64,000 nt of DNA, taken from Streptomyces sp. SUK 48. Lineage in GTDB: Bacteria > Actinomycetota > Actinomycetes > Streptomycetales > Streptomycetaceae. The notes below the pieces were generated by a model. It was not told the DNA's origin and made no database searches. It saw only the letters and a list, made by a program, of their open reading frames with translations. The stretch covers positions 2,604,001 through 2,668,000 of the forward strand of contig NZ_CP045740.1 in NCBI RefSeq assembly GCF_009650765.1, in the 5' to 3' direction. A program made the translations under genes and the position numbers. This document shows, piece after piece, positions 8,902-15,935 of the stretch. Each line of letters opens with the position of its first letter. Positions within the stretch are counted from its first letter, which is position 1.

Positions 8902-9089
8902 CGCTTTCCCTCCGGCCGGCAGGTGTGCGTCCGGCCCAACTAGAGATCTTGAGGGCGGCGCCCGCACCCCAGATTCCGGGCGTCCGCCGCCGGGCCCATC
9001 GATGGACGGGCCGCCGTGTCCATCCAGAGTGGCGCGTTCCGAGGAAAATTGAACTTGCGTTTCACAGAGTGAGACGTGAGTATCGTTGC
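8902..9089. promoter_or_regulatory. Divergent leuC/ndgR control region
   Basis: 188 bases separate the divergent leuC and ndgR starts. TTTCAC-aga-GTGAGA (9060-9074) is a near-perfect dyad 16 bases before the ndgR ATG. It is a plausible site for NdgR autoregulation and leuC control. TTGAAC at 9049 could act as a -35 element, but no well-spaced -10 is evident. NdgR binding to the leuC upstream region is known in S. coelicolor; the precise site here is inferred. Confidence 0.5.
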
Positions 9090-9806
9090 ATGGACAACAG
9101 TAGCGGCGTCGGCGTTCTGGACAAGGCGGCCCTCGTCCTGAGCGCTCTGGAGTCCGGTCCGGCCACCCTCGCGGGTCTGGTCGGAGCCACCGGACTGGCA
9201 CGACCCACGGCCCACCGCCTGGCCGTGGCTTTGGAACACCACCGCATGGTGGCGCGCGACATGCAGGGCCGGTTCATCCTCGGACCGCGCCTCGCGGAGC
9301 TCGCGGCGGCGGCGGGCGAGGACCGCCTGCTCGCGACGGCGGGCCCGGTGCTCACCCACCTCCGCGATGTCACGGGCGAGAGCGCGCAGCTCTATCGCCG
9401 CCAGGGTGACATGCGGATCTGCGTGGCCGCGGCGGAACGGCTGTCCGGTCTGCGGGACACCGTCCCGGTCGGCTCCACGCTCACGATGAAGGCCGGCTCC
9501 TCGGCGCAGATCCTGATGGCCTGGGAGGAGCCCGAGCGGCTGCACCGCGGTCTCCAGGGCGCCCGCTTCACGGCGACGGCGCTGTCCGGCGTGCGGCGCC
9601 GCGGCTGGGCGCAGTCCATCGGCGAGCGCGAGCCGGGCGTCGCGTCCGTCTCGGCCCCGGTGCGCGGCCCCTCCAACCGCGTGGTGGCCGCCGTCTCGGT
9701 CTCCGGCCCGATCGAGCGCCTGACGCGCCACCCGGGCCGGATGCACGCCCAGGCCGTCATCGACGCCGCGACCCGCCTCTCGGAGGCCCTGCGCCGCACG
9801 GGCTGA
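9090..9806 (+). CDS. ndgR: IclR-family regulator NdgR
   Basis: 238 residues from ATG at 9090. The winged helix at residues 5-65 ([22 protein letters not shown]...[19 protein letters not shown]) is followed by the IclR effector domain ([50 protein letters not shown]). NdgR-type IclR regulators control leucine synthesis and nitrogen- or antibiotic-related genes in streptomycetes, and orthologues (LtbR in corynebacteria) repress leuCD. The divergent position next to leuC is the diagnostic context. Confidence 0.93.
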   Translation: MDNSSGVGVLDKAALVLSALESGPATLAGLVGATGLARPTAHRLAVALEHHRMVARDMQGRFILGPRLAELAAAAGEDRLLATAGPVLTHLRDVTGESAQLYRRQGDMRICVAAAERLSGLRDTVPVGSTLTMKAGSSAQILMAWEEPERLHRGLQGARFTATALSGVRRRGWAQSIGEREPGVASVSAPVRGPSNRVVAAVSVSGPIERLTRHPGRMHAQAVIDAATRLSEALRRTG

Positions 9807-9816
9807 GCGCCCTGTC

Positions 9817-9856
9817 CCGCGTGGGTCCGCCTCAACGCCGCGGTGGACCCACGCGG
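9817..9856. terminator. Hairpin between ndgR and the DUF4188 gene
   Basis: CCGCGTGGGTCC (9817-9828) pairs with GGACCCACGCGG (9845-9856). It lies 11 bases past the ndgR stop and 17 bases from the convergent DUF4188 stop, so it probably serves both. Confidence 0.75.
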
Positions 9857-9872
9857 GGTGCGGCAGCCGGCC

Positions 9873-10394
9873 TCAGGCGCTCTTCTCCCCCGCCCCGGCC
9901 CCCGCAGACGCGGACGCCGACCGGTAGGCGAACCGGTCCTTGGCGTACCGCCCGCGCTCGGCGAGCGGCACCTGGCCGTGCGCCCTCGCCAGCCCGAACG
10001 CCGGCATGTCCGCGTAGATCGCCTCGTACGACCCCTCCGGCACCACGTACGCCTCGTGCCAGATGCCGACCTCGCCGCGCAGCCTGCCCGCCCTCTCCTT
10101 GCGGTTCAGCTTCGCCCAGACCTTGTGGTGGAAGGCGTCGGGCGCCGTGGCGTAGGCGTACAGCTTCTCCTTGGACTCCCAGTACTGCACGACGTAGTAC
10201 GTTCGCGGCGACGCCGTGAGCAGCACCTTCTCCCGCAGCCCGCGCTCCGGGTCCTTCGCCAGCTCCCGCAGCATGCGGAGCATCGCGAGCATCACCGGCA
10301 CCCACAGATGCACCGCCCGGAAGCGGTTGATGCGCATCCCTATCAGCAGGACGACGACCTCGCCCTTCGCGTCGGCGGTCGTACGGGACACCAT
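9873..10394 (-). CDS. DUF4188 domain protein
   Basis: 173 residues from ATG at 10394, preceded by AAGGGGGAG at 4 bases; an in-frame ATG at 10409 is less well placed. Motifs RINRFRAVHLWVPVMLAMLRML and TYYVVQYWESKEKLYAYA mark the DUF4188 family, a dimeric alpha-beta barrel group related to haem-monooxygenase-like and antibiotic-biosynthesis monooxygenase folds. The biochemical role is unknown. It diverges from a MerR regulator across a perfect palindrome, so it is probably that regulator's main target. Confidence 0.85.
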   Translation of the reverse strand: MVSRTTADAKGEVVVLLIGMRINRFRAVHLWVPVMLAMLRMLRELAKDPERGLREKVLLTASPRTYYVVQYWESKEKLYAYATAPDAFHHKVWAKLNRKERAGRLRGEVGIWHEAYVVPEGSYEAIYADMPAFGLARAHGQVPLAERGRYAKDRFAYRSASASAGAGAGEKSA

Positions 10395-10415
10395 GGGCTC
10401 CCCCTTCATCGCGTG

Positions 10416-10438
10416 CTTGGATAGTGCTCTTATCCAAG
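10416..10438. promoter_or_regulatory. MerR-type operator between DUF4188 and merR genes
   Basis: CTTGGATA (10416-10423) and TATCCAAG (10431-10438) are perfect 8-base inverted arms around a 7-base spacer. The palindrome is in the 58-base gap between the divergent starts, 14 bases before the merR ATG. Dyads inside a stretched promoter spacer are the usual MerR-family arrangement. Binding by the neighbouring MerR protein is inferred. Confidence 0.75.
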
Positions 10439-10452
10439 AAGGGGCGCAAGAC

Positions 10453-11097
10453 ATGCGGCTGGCCGAACTGAGCAGACTCAGCGGGGTGTCCACCGCGACG
10501 ATCAAGTACTACCTGCGCGAGGGCCTGTTGCCGCCGGGCCGGCAGCTGAACGCGACCACGGCGGAGTACGACGAGGAGCATCTGCGCCGGCTGCGTCTGG
10601 TGCGGGCGATGATCCAGGTCGGGCGGCTGCCGGTGGCGAAGGTGCGCGAGGTGCTCGGGCATGTGGACGACGAGTCCCTGGGCAGCTCGATCCGGCTGGG
10701 CGCCGCGCTGTGGGCGCTGCCGCAGGTGCCGGAGCCGGACGAGGACGACGCGTACGTACGGGCCGCGCACGAGGAGGTCGCGGCGCTCGTGGACCGGCTC
10801 GGCTGGGAGAACGCCCAGTGCCTCGCGAGCCTCTCCCCGGCGTACCGCTCGCTGGTGGTGACGGTGGCCGCGTTCCGCCGGCTCGGCTACGACTGGGGGG
10901 CCGAACAGCTCGCGCCGTACGCGGAGTTGATGCACCGCACGGCCGTACTGGACCTGGACAACATGGAGACGCTGCCGCCGGGGGCGGAGCGGATCGAGTT
11001 CGCGATCCTCGGGGCGATCCTCAACGAGCCCGTGCTGCGGGCGCTGCACCGGCTCGCGCAGGAGGAGGAGACGACGCGGCGGTACGGCTTCGGGTGA
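10453..11097 (+). CDS. MerR-family transcriptional regulator
   Basis: 214 residues from ATG at 10453. The N-terminus MRLAELSRLSGVSTATIKYYLREGLLPPGR is a textbook MerR winged helix, followed by the wing (EEHLRRLRLVRAMIQVGRLPVAKVREVL). The C-terminal half is a helical effector domain without the metal-binding Cys residues of MerR/ZntR, so it likely senses an organic ligand or the cell state. It diverges from the DUF4188 gene, its likely target, around the palindrome at 10416-10438. The effector is unknown. Confidence 0.92.
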   Translation: MRLAELSRLSGVSTATIKYYLREGLLPPGRQLNATTAEYDEEHLRRLRLVRAMIQVGRLPVAKVREVLGHVDDESLGSSIRLGAALWALPQVPEPDEDDAYVRAAHEEVAALVDRLGWENAQCLASLSPAYRSLVVTVAAFRRLGYDWGAEQLAPYAELMHRTAVLDLDNMETLPPGAERIEFAILGAILNEPVLRALHRLAQEEETTRRYGFG

Positions 11098-11115
11098 GCG
11101 GGGCCGGAGAACGGC

Positions 11116-11145
11116 GAAGGCCCTCCGCCGAAGCGAAGGGCCTTC
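11116..11145. terminator. Hairpin between merR and the tRNA cluster
   Basis: GAAGGCCCT (11116-11124) pairs with AGGGCCTTC (11137-11145), followed on the plus strand by ATTCT. It lies 19 bases after the merR stop and 7 bases beyond the last tRNA, so it can end both convergent units. Confidence 0.7.
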
Positions 11146-11151
11146 ATTCTG

Positions 11152-11224
11152 TACCCCCGACCGGATTCGAACCGGCGCTACCGCCTTGAGAGGGCGGCGT
11201 GCTAGGCCGCTACACAACGGGGGC
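11152..11224 (-). tRNA. tRNA-Glu(CTC)
   Basis: 73 bases fold as a cloverleaf: acceptor GCCCCCG/CGGGGGT with discriminator A, anticodon stem CCGCC/GGCGG, anticodon loop CTCTCAA giving CTC (codon GAG), and T arm CCGGTTCGAATCCGG. CCA is not encoded. It is the last of five genes in the transcript. Confidence 0.96.
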
Positions 11225-11252
11225 CTGGACGCTGCGTTTCCGCAGGTCCGAG

Positions 11253-11324
11253 CTGGTCTACCTGGACTCGAACCAAGACTAACTGAACCAGAATCAGCCG
11301 TGCTGCCAATTACACCATAGACCA
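11253..11324 (-). tRNA. tRNA-Gln(CTG)
   Basis: 72 bases. Acceptor TGGTCTA/TAGACCA with discriminator G, anticodon loop TTCTGGT giving CTG (codon CAG), T arm TTGGTTCGAGTCCAG. It differs from the other Gln gene at 11541-11612 only around the acceptor stem and one anticodon-stem base. Confidence 0.95.
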
Positions 11325-11344
11325 ATGATGGTTTAGACCAGTCG

Positions 11345-11417
11345 TACCCCCGACCGGATTCGAACCGGCGCTACCGCCTTGAGAGGGCGGCGTGCTAGGC
11401 CGCTACACAACGGGGGC
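11345..11417 (-). tRNA. tRNA-Glu(CTC)
   Basis: 73 bases, identical to the tRNA-Glu at 11152-11224 through the whole mature sequence, including anticodon stem CCGCC/GGCGG and loop CTCTCAA. Confidence 0.96.
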
Positions 11418-11446
11418 CCTAGCGATCCCGACAAGATCAGGATCAG

Positions 11447-11519
11447 TACCCCCGACCGGATTCGAACCGGCGCTACTGCCTTGAGAGGGCAGCGTGCTAG
11501 GCCGCTACACAACGGGGGC
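11447..11519 (-). tRNA. tRNA-Glu(CTC), variant anticodon stem
   Basis: 73 bases. Same as the two other Glu genes except for a compensating base-pair change in the anticodon stem, TGCC/GGCA in place of CGCC/GGCG. The covariation keeps the stem paired and supports function. Anticodon remains CTC. Confidence 0.95.
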
Positions 11520-11540
11520 TTTGCAGATAAGCTCTGCGAG

Positions 11541-11612
11541 CTGGCCTACCTGGACTCGAACCAAGACTAACTGAACCAGAATCAGTCGTGCTGCCAATTA
11601 CACCATAGGCCA
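11541..11612 (-). tRNA. tRNA-Gln(CTG), first gene of the cluster
   Basis: 72 bases. Acceptor TGGCCTA/TAGGCCA, discriminator G, anticodon loop TTCTGGT. It is the promoter-proximal member of the minus-strand cluster Gln-Glu-Glu-Gln-Glu. Confidence 0.95.
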
Positions 11613-11702
11613 CTGGAACTCAACCCCCTGAAGGGTTCTTGTTCTAGTCTGCTCCTCCGGGTTCCGGCCTTTCGGCCCGTTCCCCTCGGCGCAGGAAGAA
11701 CA

Positions 11703-12074
11703 TTACCCGAAGGTGGACGGGGCTCCAAAACGAGTATCCGAGCGGAGCAGCGCGGGGAGTTCGGACAGGCTGGCGATGCGGTGCGCGACGACGTCCCCGG
11801 CGACCCGCACGGACGTCGTACCGCGATCGATCCACACGGACAGCAGCCCGGCCTCGGCGGCCCCGCGCCCGTCGATCTCCGGATGGTCGCCGACGTACGC
11901 CGCCTCGTGCGGGGCGAGGTCCAGCGCCGCGCAGGCGGCCAGGAAGGCGCCGGGGCACGGCTTGACGATGAGGCTCAAGTTCGTCAGGACCGCGTGCCGG
12001 TGCGTGTGCGCGAGCGCCTCCAGCGCGGGCAGCCCGTCCGGGAACAGTCCCCAGGCCGCCTCGTAGTGCCCCAC
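11703..12074 (-). pseudogene. HAD-superfamily hydrolase lacking its N-terminal catalytic motif
   Basis: 123 residues from a GTG at 12074. Motif II (VLTN), the motif III Lys in IVKPCPGAFLAAC and motif IV in YVGDHPEIDGRGAAEAG are all recognisable HAD phosphatase elements, ending with SVWIDRG. What is missing is motif I, the DxDGT/S segment with the nucleophilic Asp, which should sit about 60-90 residues upstream. The coding frame is instead interrupted by the divergent gene at 12140. I read this as a 5'-truncated, probably inactive remnant. A catalytic role would require another start and motif that I cannot find in any frame. Confidence 0.65.
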
Positions 12075-12139
12075 GTAGCGCTGCCCTCGGCATGAACCGT
12101 TCCCCGTTCCGTGGCGTACGGATGCCGTAGCGTGGGGCC

Positions 12140-12424
12140 ATGAGCGAGTACCGAATCCAGTTCACCGTCGAGGCCCGCTCGACCTACGACTCCCTGCCCG
12201 GCTCGCGCCAGGCGCAGCTGGACAAGGCCCTGCGGATACTGGCCCGCGATCCGTTCCGCAAGACCTCGACCGCCCAGCTCGGCCCGGACGAGCATCTGCG
12301 CAAGGCGTACGTGGCCCCGGGCGTGGTGCTGGAGTACATGGTGGCCGGCGCGATCATGGTCATCGTCGTGCTGGAGATCTTCGACGAGAGCGCCTACCTG
12401 GTCGACGAGGCCGACGCGCAGTGA
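12140..12424 (+). CDS. RelE/ParE-fold small protein, no antitoxin partner visible
   Basis: 94 residues from ATG at 12140 (MSEYRIQFTVEARSTYDSLP). The pattern of an N-terminal strand, helix hairpin (SRQAQLDKALRILARDP) and a C-terminal sheet ending VLEYMVAGAIMVIVVLEIFDE resembles the RelE/ParE toxin fold. RelE catalytic residues cannot be confirmed. No antitoxin-like ORF precedes or follows it, so it may be a domesticated, non-toxic family member. It starts 65 bases from the truncated HAD gene and ends at a strong terminator. Confidence 0.7.
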   Translation: MSEYRIQFTVEARSTYDSLPGSRQAQLDKALRILARDPFRKTSTAQLGPDEHLRKAYVAPGVVLEYMVAGAIMVIVVLEIFDESAYLVDEADAQ

Positions 12425-12432
12425 CCATGAGA

Positions 12433-12468
12433 CAGGGGCGGCACCCGGAGTCCCGGGTGCCGCCCCTG
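12433..12468. terminator. Bidirectional hairpin between the RelE-like gene and gltX
   Basis: CAGGGGCGGCACCCGG (12433-12448) pairs perfectly over 16 bases with CCGGGTGCCGCCCCTG (12453-12468) across a 4-base loop. It lies between convergent stops, 9 and 16 bases away. Confidence 0.85.
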
Positions 12469-12484
12469 CTGCGTGCGGTGGGCC

Positions 12485-13972
12485 CTACGCGGCGAGCCTC
12501 GTCAGGGCCGCGTCGATGCGGGCCAGGGTCGTCTCCTTGCCCAGGATCTCCAGGGACTCGAAGAGCGGGAGGCCGACGGTGCGGCCGGTGACGGCGACGC
12601 GCACCGGGGCCTGCGCCTTGCCGAGCTTGAGGCCGTGGGCCTCGCCGGCGGCCAGCACGGCCTCCTTGAGGGACTCGGGCGACGTCCAGTCCGCCGCCTC
12701 GAGCTTCTCGCGGGCCGTGCGCAGCAGGGCGTCGCTGCCCTCCTTCATCGCCTTGGTCCAGGACGCCTCGTCGAAGACCGGCTCCTCCAGGAACAGGAAG
12801 TCGACGTTCTCGGTGATCTCGGAGAGCACCTTCAGACGGGTCTGGGCGTGCGGGGCGATGGCCTGCCACTTGGCCTCGTCGAACGCCTCCGGCGCCCAGG
12901 GGGCGAACGGGGCCTTCAGCCAGGTGCGGCAGCGCTCGGTGAACTCCTTCACATCCAGCAGCCGGATGTGGTCGGCGTTGATCGCCTCGCACTTCTTCAG
13001 GTCGAAGCGCGCCGGGTTGGGGTTCACGTCGGAGATCTCGAAGGCCGCGACCATCTCCTCGATCGTGAAGATGTCCTGGTCCGCGGAGAGCGACCAGCCC
13101 AGCAGGGACAGGTAGTTGAGCAGGCCCTCGGGCAGGAAGCCGCGCTCGCGGTAGAGGTTCAGCGAGGACTGCGGGTCGCGCTTGGAGAGCTTCTTGTTGC
13201 CCTCGCCCATCACGTACGGCAGGTGGCCGAAGGCCGGGGTCTGCCGGGCGATGCCCAGCTCCGTCAGCGCCTTGTACAGCGCGATCTGGCGCGGGGTGGA
13301 GGAGAGCAGGTCCTCGCCGCGCAGCACGTGCGTGATCTCCATCAGCGCGTCGTCGACGGGGTTGACCAGCGTGTACAGCGGGGCGCCGTTGGCCCGGACG
13401 ATGCCGTAGTCCGGCACGTTCTCCGGGGTGAAGGTCAGCTCGCCGCGCACCAGGTCGTCGAAGGTGATCGTCTCGTCGGGCATCCGGAACCGGACGATCG
13501 GCTGCCGGCCCTCGGCCTGGTACCGCTCGACCTGCTCGGCGGACAGGTCCCGGCAGTGGCCGTCGTAACCGGAGGGCTTGCCGGCGGCACGGGCGGCCTC
13601 GCGGCGGGAGTCCAGCTCCTCCTGGGAGCAGTAGCAGTGGTAGGCGTACCCGCCGTCGAGGAGCTTTCGCGCGACGTCGGCGTAGATGTCCATGCGCTGC
13701 GACTGCCGGTACGGCGCGTGCGGGCCGCCGACCTCGGGGCCCTCGTCCCAGTCGAAGCCGAGCCAGCGCATCGCGTCGAGCAGCTGGTTGTAGGACTCCT
13801 CGGAGTCGCGGGCCGCGTCGGTGTCCTCGATACGGAAGACCAGGGTGCCCTGGTGGTGCCGGGCGAACGCCCAGTTGAACAGGGCGGTGCGGACCAGGCC
13901 CACATGGGGGTTGCCGGTGGGCGAGGGGCAGAAACGGACGCGGACGGGAGACGGGGAGGGTGCGCTAGCCAC
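12485..13972 (-). CDS. gltX: Glutamyl-tRNA synthetase
   Basis: 495 residues from GTG at 13972. It charges tRNA-Glu and, in actinobacteria, tRNA-Gln for later amidation. The class I signatures are present: [16 protein letters not shown] (HIGH-like) near the start, [16 protein letters not shown], and [10 protein letters not shown] (KMSKS-like). The start GTGGCTAG overlaps the end of the upstream FAH-family gene by eight bases, so the two are co-transcribed. A TTG three codons earlier is a weaker alternative. Its substrates, three tRNA-Glu and two tRNA-Gln genes, lie about 1 kb downstream. Confidence 0.96.
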   Translation of the reverse strand: MASAPSPSPVRVRFCPSPTGNPHVGLVRTALFNWAFARHHQGTLVFRIEDTDAARDSEESYNQLLDAMRWLGFDWDEGPEVGGPHAPYRQSQRMDIYADVARKLLDGGYAYHCYCSQEELDSRREAARAAGKPSGYDGHCRDLSAEQVERYQAEGRQPIVRFRMPDETITFDDLVRGELTFTPENVPDYGIVRANGAPLYTLVNPVDDALMEITHVLRGEDLLSSTPRQIALYKALTELGIARQTPAFGHLPYVMGEGNKKLSKRDPQSSLNLYRERGFLPEGLLNYLSLLGWSLSADQDIFTIEEMVAAFEISDVNPNPARFDLKKCEAINADHIRLLDVKEFTERCRTWLKAPFAPWAPEAFDEAKWQAIAPHAQTRLKVLSEITENVDFLFLEEPVFDEASWTKAMKEGSDALLRTAREKLEAADWTSPESLKEAVLAAGEAHGLKLGKAQAPVRVAVTGRTVGLPLFESLEILGKETTLARIDAALTRLAA

Positions 13973-14750
13973 GCTTGACAACCTTGTTGGTGAGAGTGCC
14001 GATGCCTTCGATGGTGACGGCGACGTCGTCGCCGGCGTTCAGGGGGCCGACCCCTGCCGGAGTGCCGGTGAGGATGACGTCGCCGGGCAGCAGCGTCATG
14101 GCCTCGGTGATGTTGACGATCAGGTCCTCGATGGGGTGGATCATCTCGCTGGTGCGGCCCAGCTGGCGCTGCTCGCCGTTGACGGTGAGCTGCACCGTGA
14201 GGTCGCCCGCCCGGGCGAGGTCGATGTCGGTCTCCACCCAGGGGCCGAGCGGGCAGGAGCCGTCGAAGCCCTTGGCCCGGGCCCACTGCTTCTCGCGGCG
14301 CTGGACGTCGCGGGCGGTGATGTCGTTGGCGCAGGTGTAGCCGAAGATCACGTCCTTGACGCGCTCGCGGGGCACCTCGCGGCACATGCGGCCGATGACG
14401 ACGGCCAGCTCGGCCTCGTGGTGCAGTTCCTCGGTGAACGAGGGGTAGCGGATCTCGTCCCCGGGGCCGATCACCGAGGTGGACGGCTTGAAGAAGGCGA
14501 ACGGGGCCTCGGGCACCTCGTTGCCCAGCTCCCGGGCGTGTTCGGCGTAGTTGCGGCCGAAGGCCACGACCTTGTTGGGGAGGACCGGCGGGAGCAGCCT
14601 GACCTTGCTCAGCGGCACCTTGGTGCCGGACAGCTCGTGGTCGGCGAAGGGAATGCCCTTGATGATGTCGAGGACGAGTTCGTCCTCCCTGTCGCCCTCG
14701 ACCGCGCCGAAGGCTACGTTCCCGTCGATGGAGAACCTGGCGATGCGCAC
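13965..14750 (-). CDS. Fumarylacetoacetate hydrolase (FAH) family protein
   Basis: 261 residues from GTG at 14750. The FAH core is complete: [43 protein letters not shown] with the metal-binding Glu residues, [14 protein letters not shown], and [18 protein letters not shown]. Members hydrolyse C-C bonds of 2-oxo acids or act as acylpyruvases or oxaloacetate decarboxylases. The real substrate cannot be told from sequence. It overlaps gltX by eight bases. Confidence 0.9.
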   Translation of the reverse strand: MRIARFSIDGNVAFGAVEGDREDELVLDIIKGIPFADHELSGTKVPLSKVRLLPPVLPNKVVAFGRNYAEHARELGNEVPEAPFAFFKPSTSVIGPGDEIRYPSFTEELHHEAELAVVIGRMCREVPRERVKDVIFGYTCANDITARDVQRREKQWARAKGFDGSCPLGPWVETDIDLARAGDLTVQLTVNGEQRQLGRTSEMIHPIEDLIVNITEAMTLLPGDVILTGTPAGVGPLNAGDDVAVTIEGIGTLTNKVVKRG

Positions 14751-15084
14751 GGGTGCTTGCGCCCCTCACTGAGAACCGGCGTACTGACGCCCAAGGTTAA
14801 CCGGTCGGGCGGCGCGATGTTCGGCCGGGAGGGCATGGCGAGGGGCTTTTCCGGGGCCGTAATGCGCTTAAGGGGAATTCCCGTTTCCGGTGTTTTCGGG
14901 GGCACCGCCGGAGGGACGCCGAACCCGTGCCGGGAGCCTGACCTGCGGTGATGCTGTCAGCCCGGGTCGGACGCCGGGGAGCGGGAAGGCTACGGCACCC
15001 ACCGTCGCCGTAGCCGATAAACGCCGCGGCGCGAATGCGCCGGAAAAGGTGAGCGACCCGTCGCGGGGGCCGCCGAAAAGACGA
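14751..15084. other. Intergenic region upstream of the FAH gene, no gene seen
   Basis: About 330 bases between the FAH start and the terminator of the NPRRT peptide gene. It contains the self-complementary GGGAATTCCC near 14874 within a GC-poorer patch that may hold the FAH-gltX promoter. No reading frame with codon bias or recognisable sequence was found. Confidence 0.5.
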
Positions 15085-15131
15085 GCGCGGCCCGGAAGAT
15101 CATCGCCGTCGGGTGATCTTCCGGGCCGCGC
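15085..15131. terminator. Very strong hairpin downstream of the NPRRT peptide gene
   Basis: GCGCGGCCCGGAAGATCA (15085-15102) pairs perfectly over 18 bases with 15114-15131. It starts 28 bases beyond the stop of the minus-strand small gene, supporting that gene as a real transcription unit. Confidence 0.85.
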
Positions 15132-15158
15132 CCCGGGGTACCGCGGCCGCTTCGGCGG

Positions 15159-15353
15159 TCACTCGGCGGCGACGGCCACCGCGGCCTCGGGGAGGTCCAT
15201 CAGGATGGTGCGCCGGGGGTTGGCCGTCTGGGCGGGGAGTTCGACGGACTGCTCCGGCAGCGCGGGCGTCTGCAGCTCGCCGGCGTCGTCGAGGTGCGCC
15301 AGGGTCGTGCGTCGCGGGTTGGCTATGTTGCGGAACATCATCGTCGTCTTCAC
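15159..15353 (-). CDS. 64-residue peptide with two NPRRT motifs, function unknown
   Basis: Starts at GTG 15353 (MKTTMMFRNIANPRRTTLAH); ATGs at residues 5 and 6 are alternatives. It holds two copies of the motif ANPRRT-x-L-x-x-L, one at residues ~11-21 and one at ~45-55, joined by a Glu/Pro-rich linker (ELQTPALPEQSVELPAQT). There is no signal peptide, membrane segment or Cys. A short gene with an internal motif repeat and its own 18-bp terminator could encode a peptide precursor (RiPP-like) or a small adaptor, but no modifying enzyme is adjacent. It diverges from conservon 1. I do not recognise the family. Confidence 0.7.
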   Translation of the reverse strand: MKTTMMFRNIANPRRTTLAHLDDAGELQTPALPEQSVELPAQTANPRRTILMDLPEAAVAVAAE

Positions 15354-15935
15354 GGTTGTACGCGTCCTAGTCCTGTGTCGGCGGGTGACAGTGCGGGGTG
15401 ACAGATACGTCCCTCATGTAAAGCGTCAGGCTAAACATCCGATTCCCTGACCAACTCGCCAACCAGCCCTGATGGTTATGTGATTTTGCTCACCAACGTG
15501 GGGACATACAGGTCAATTCCGGCCTACAACCCGCCCTAACGAAACGGACATTGAGGGCGGGAAGCCCCCATTCCGCTGCCGATCATGGCGACTGGGACAC
15601 GTGCCACCGGGCGGCAACTCGCAGGGATACGTCCGTTATGGATGAGATCTACTTCCACGACTGGTGACCCGACATGCACACCCTGTCACGGTTGTCACAG
15701 CTCGGCACGCGGCCCTTGTTGGAGATCCGCCACTGTGCTGGAATTCCACGGACCGCCGCAGGATCGACCCGGCGCGCAGGGGCGCAACGCAGCGCCGAGT
15801 GGCGGCGAGACAAGGGGGAACCTGCGCCGGTCACTCAAGACCACCGGGGGGCGTTTTCAGGGCGCCTTCCACGACGCCGACACCGTGTTCGTCCGCTCGC
15901 GCGGAGGGACGCCTGGTCCAGAGGTTGCGACGCTA
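15354..15935. promoter_or_regulatory. Divergent control region between the NPRRT gene and conservon 1
   Basis: About 580 bases without a convincing gene. It is markedly AT-richer around 15410-15560 than the flanking DNA. A direct repeat GGGTGACAG occurs at 15383-15391 and 15396-15404 with a 13-base period, a possible activator site for the small gene. TGTCACGGTTGTCAC around 15684 is a second short direct repeat on the cvnA1 side. Promoter assignment is inferred. Confidence 0.4.

Noticed and set aside
8990..9012. CCCATCGATGG palindrome in the leuC-ndgR spacer as an operator
   Set aside because: Short and close to a ClaI-type chance palindrome in GC-rich DNA; the dyad at 9060-9074 is better placed.
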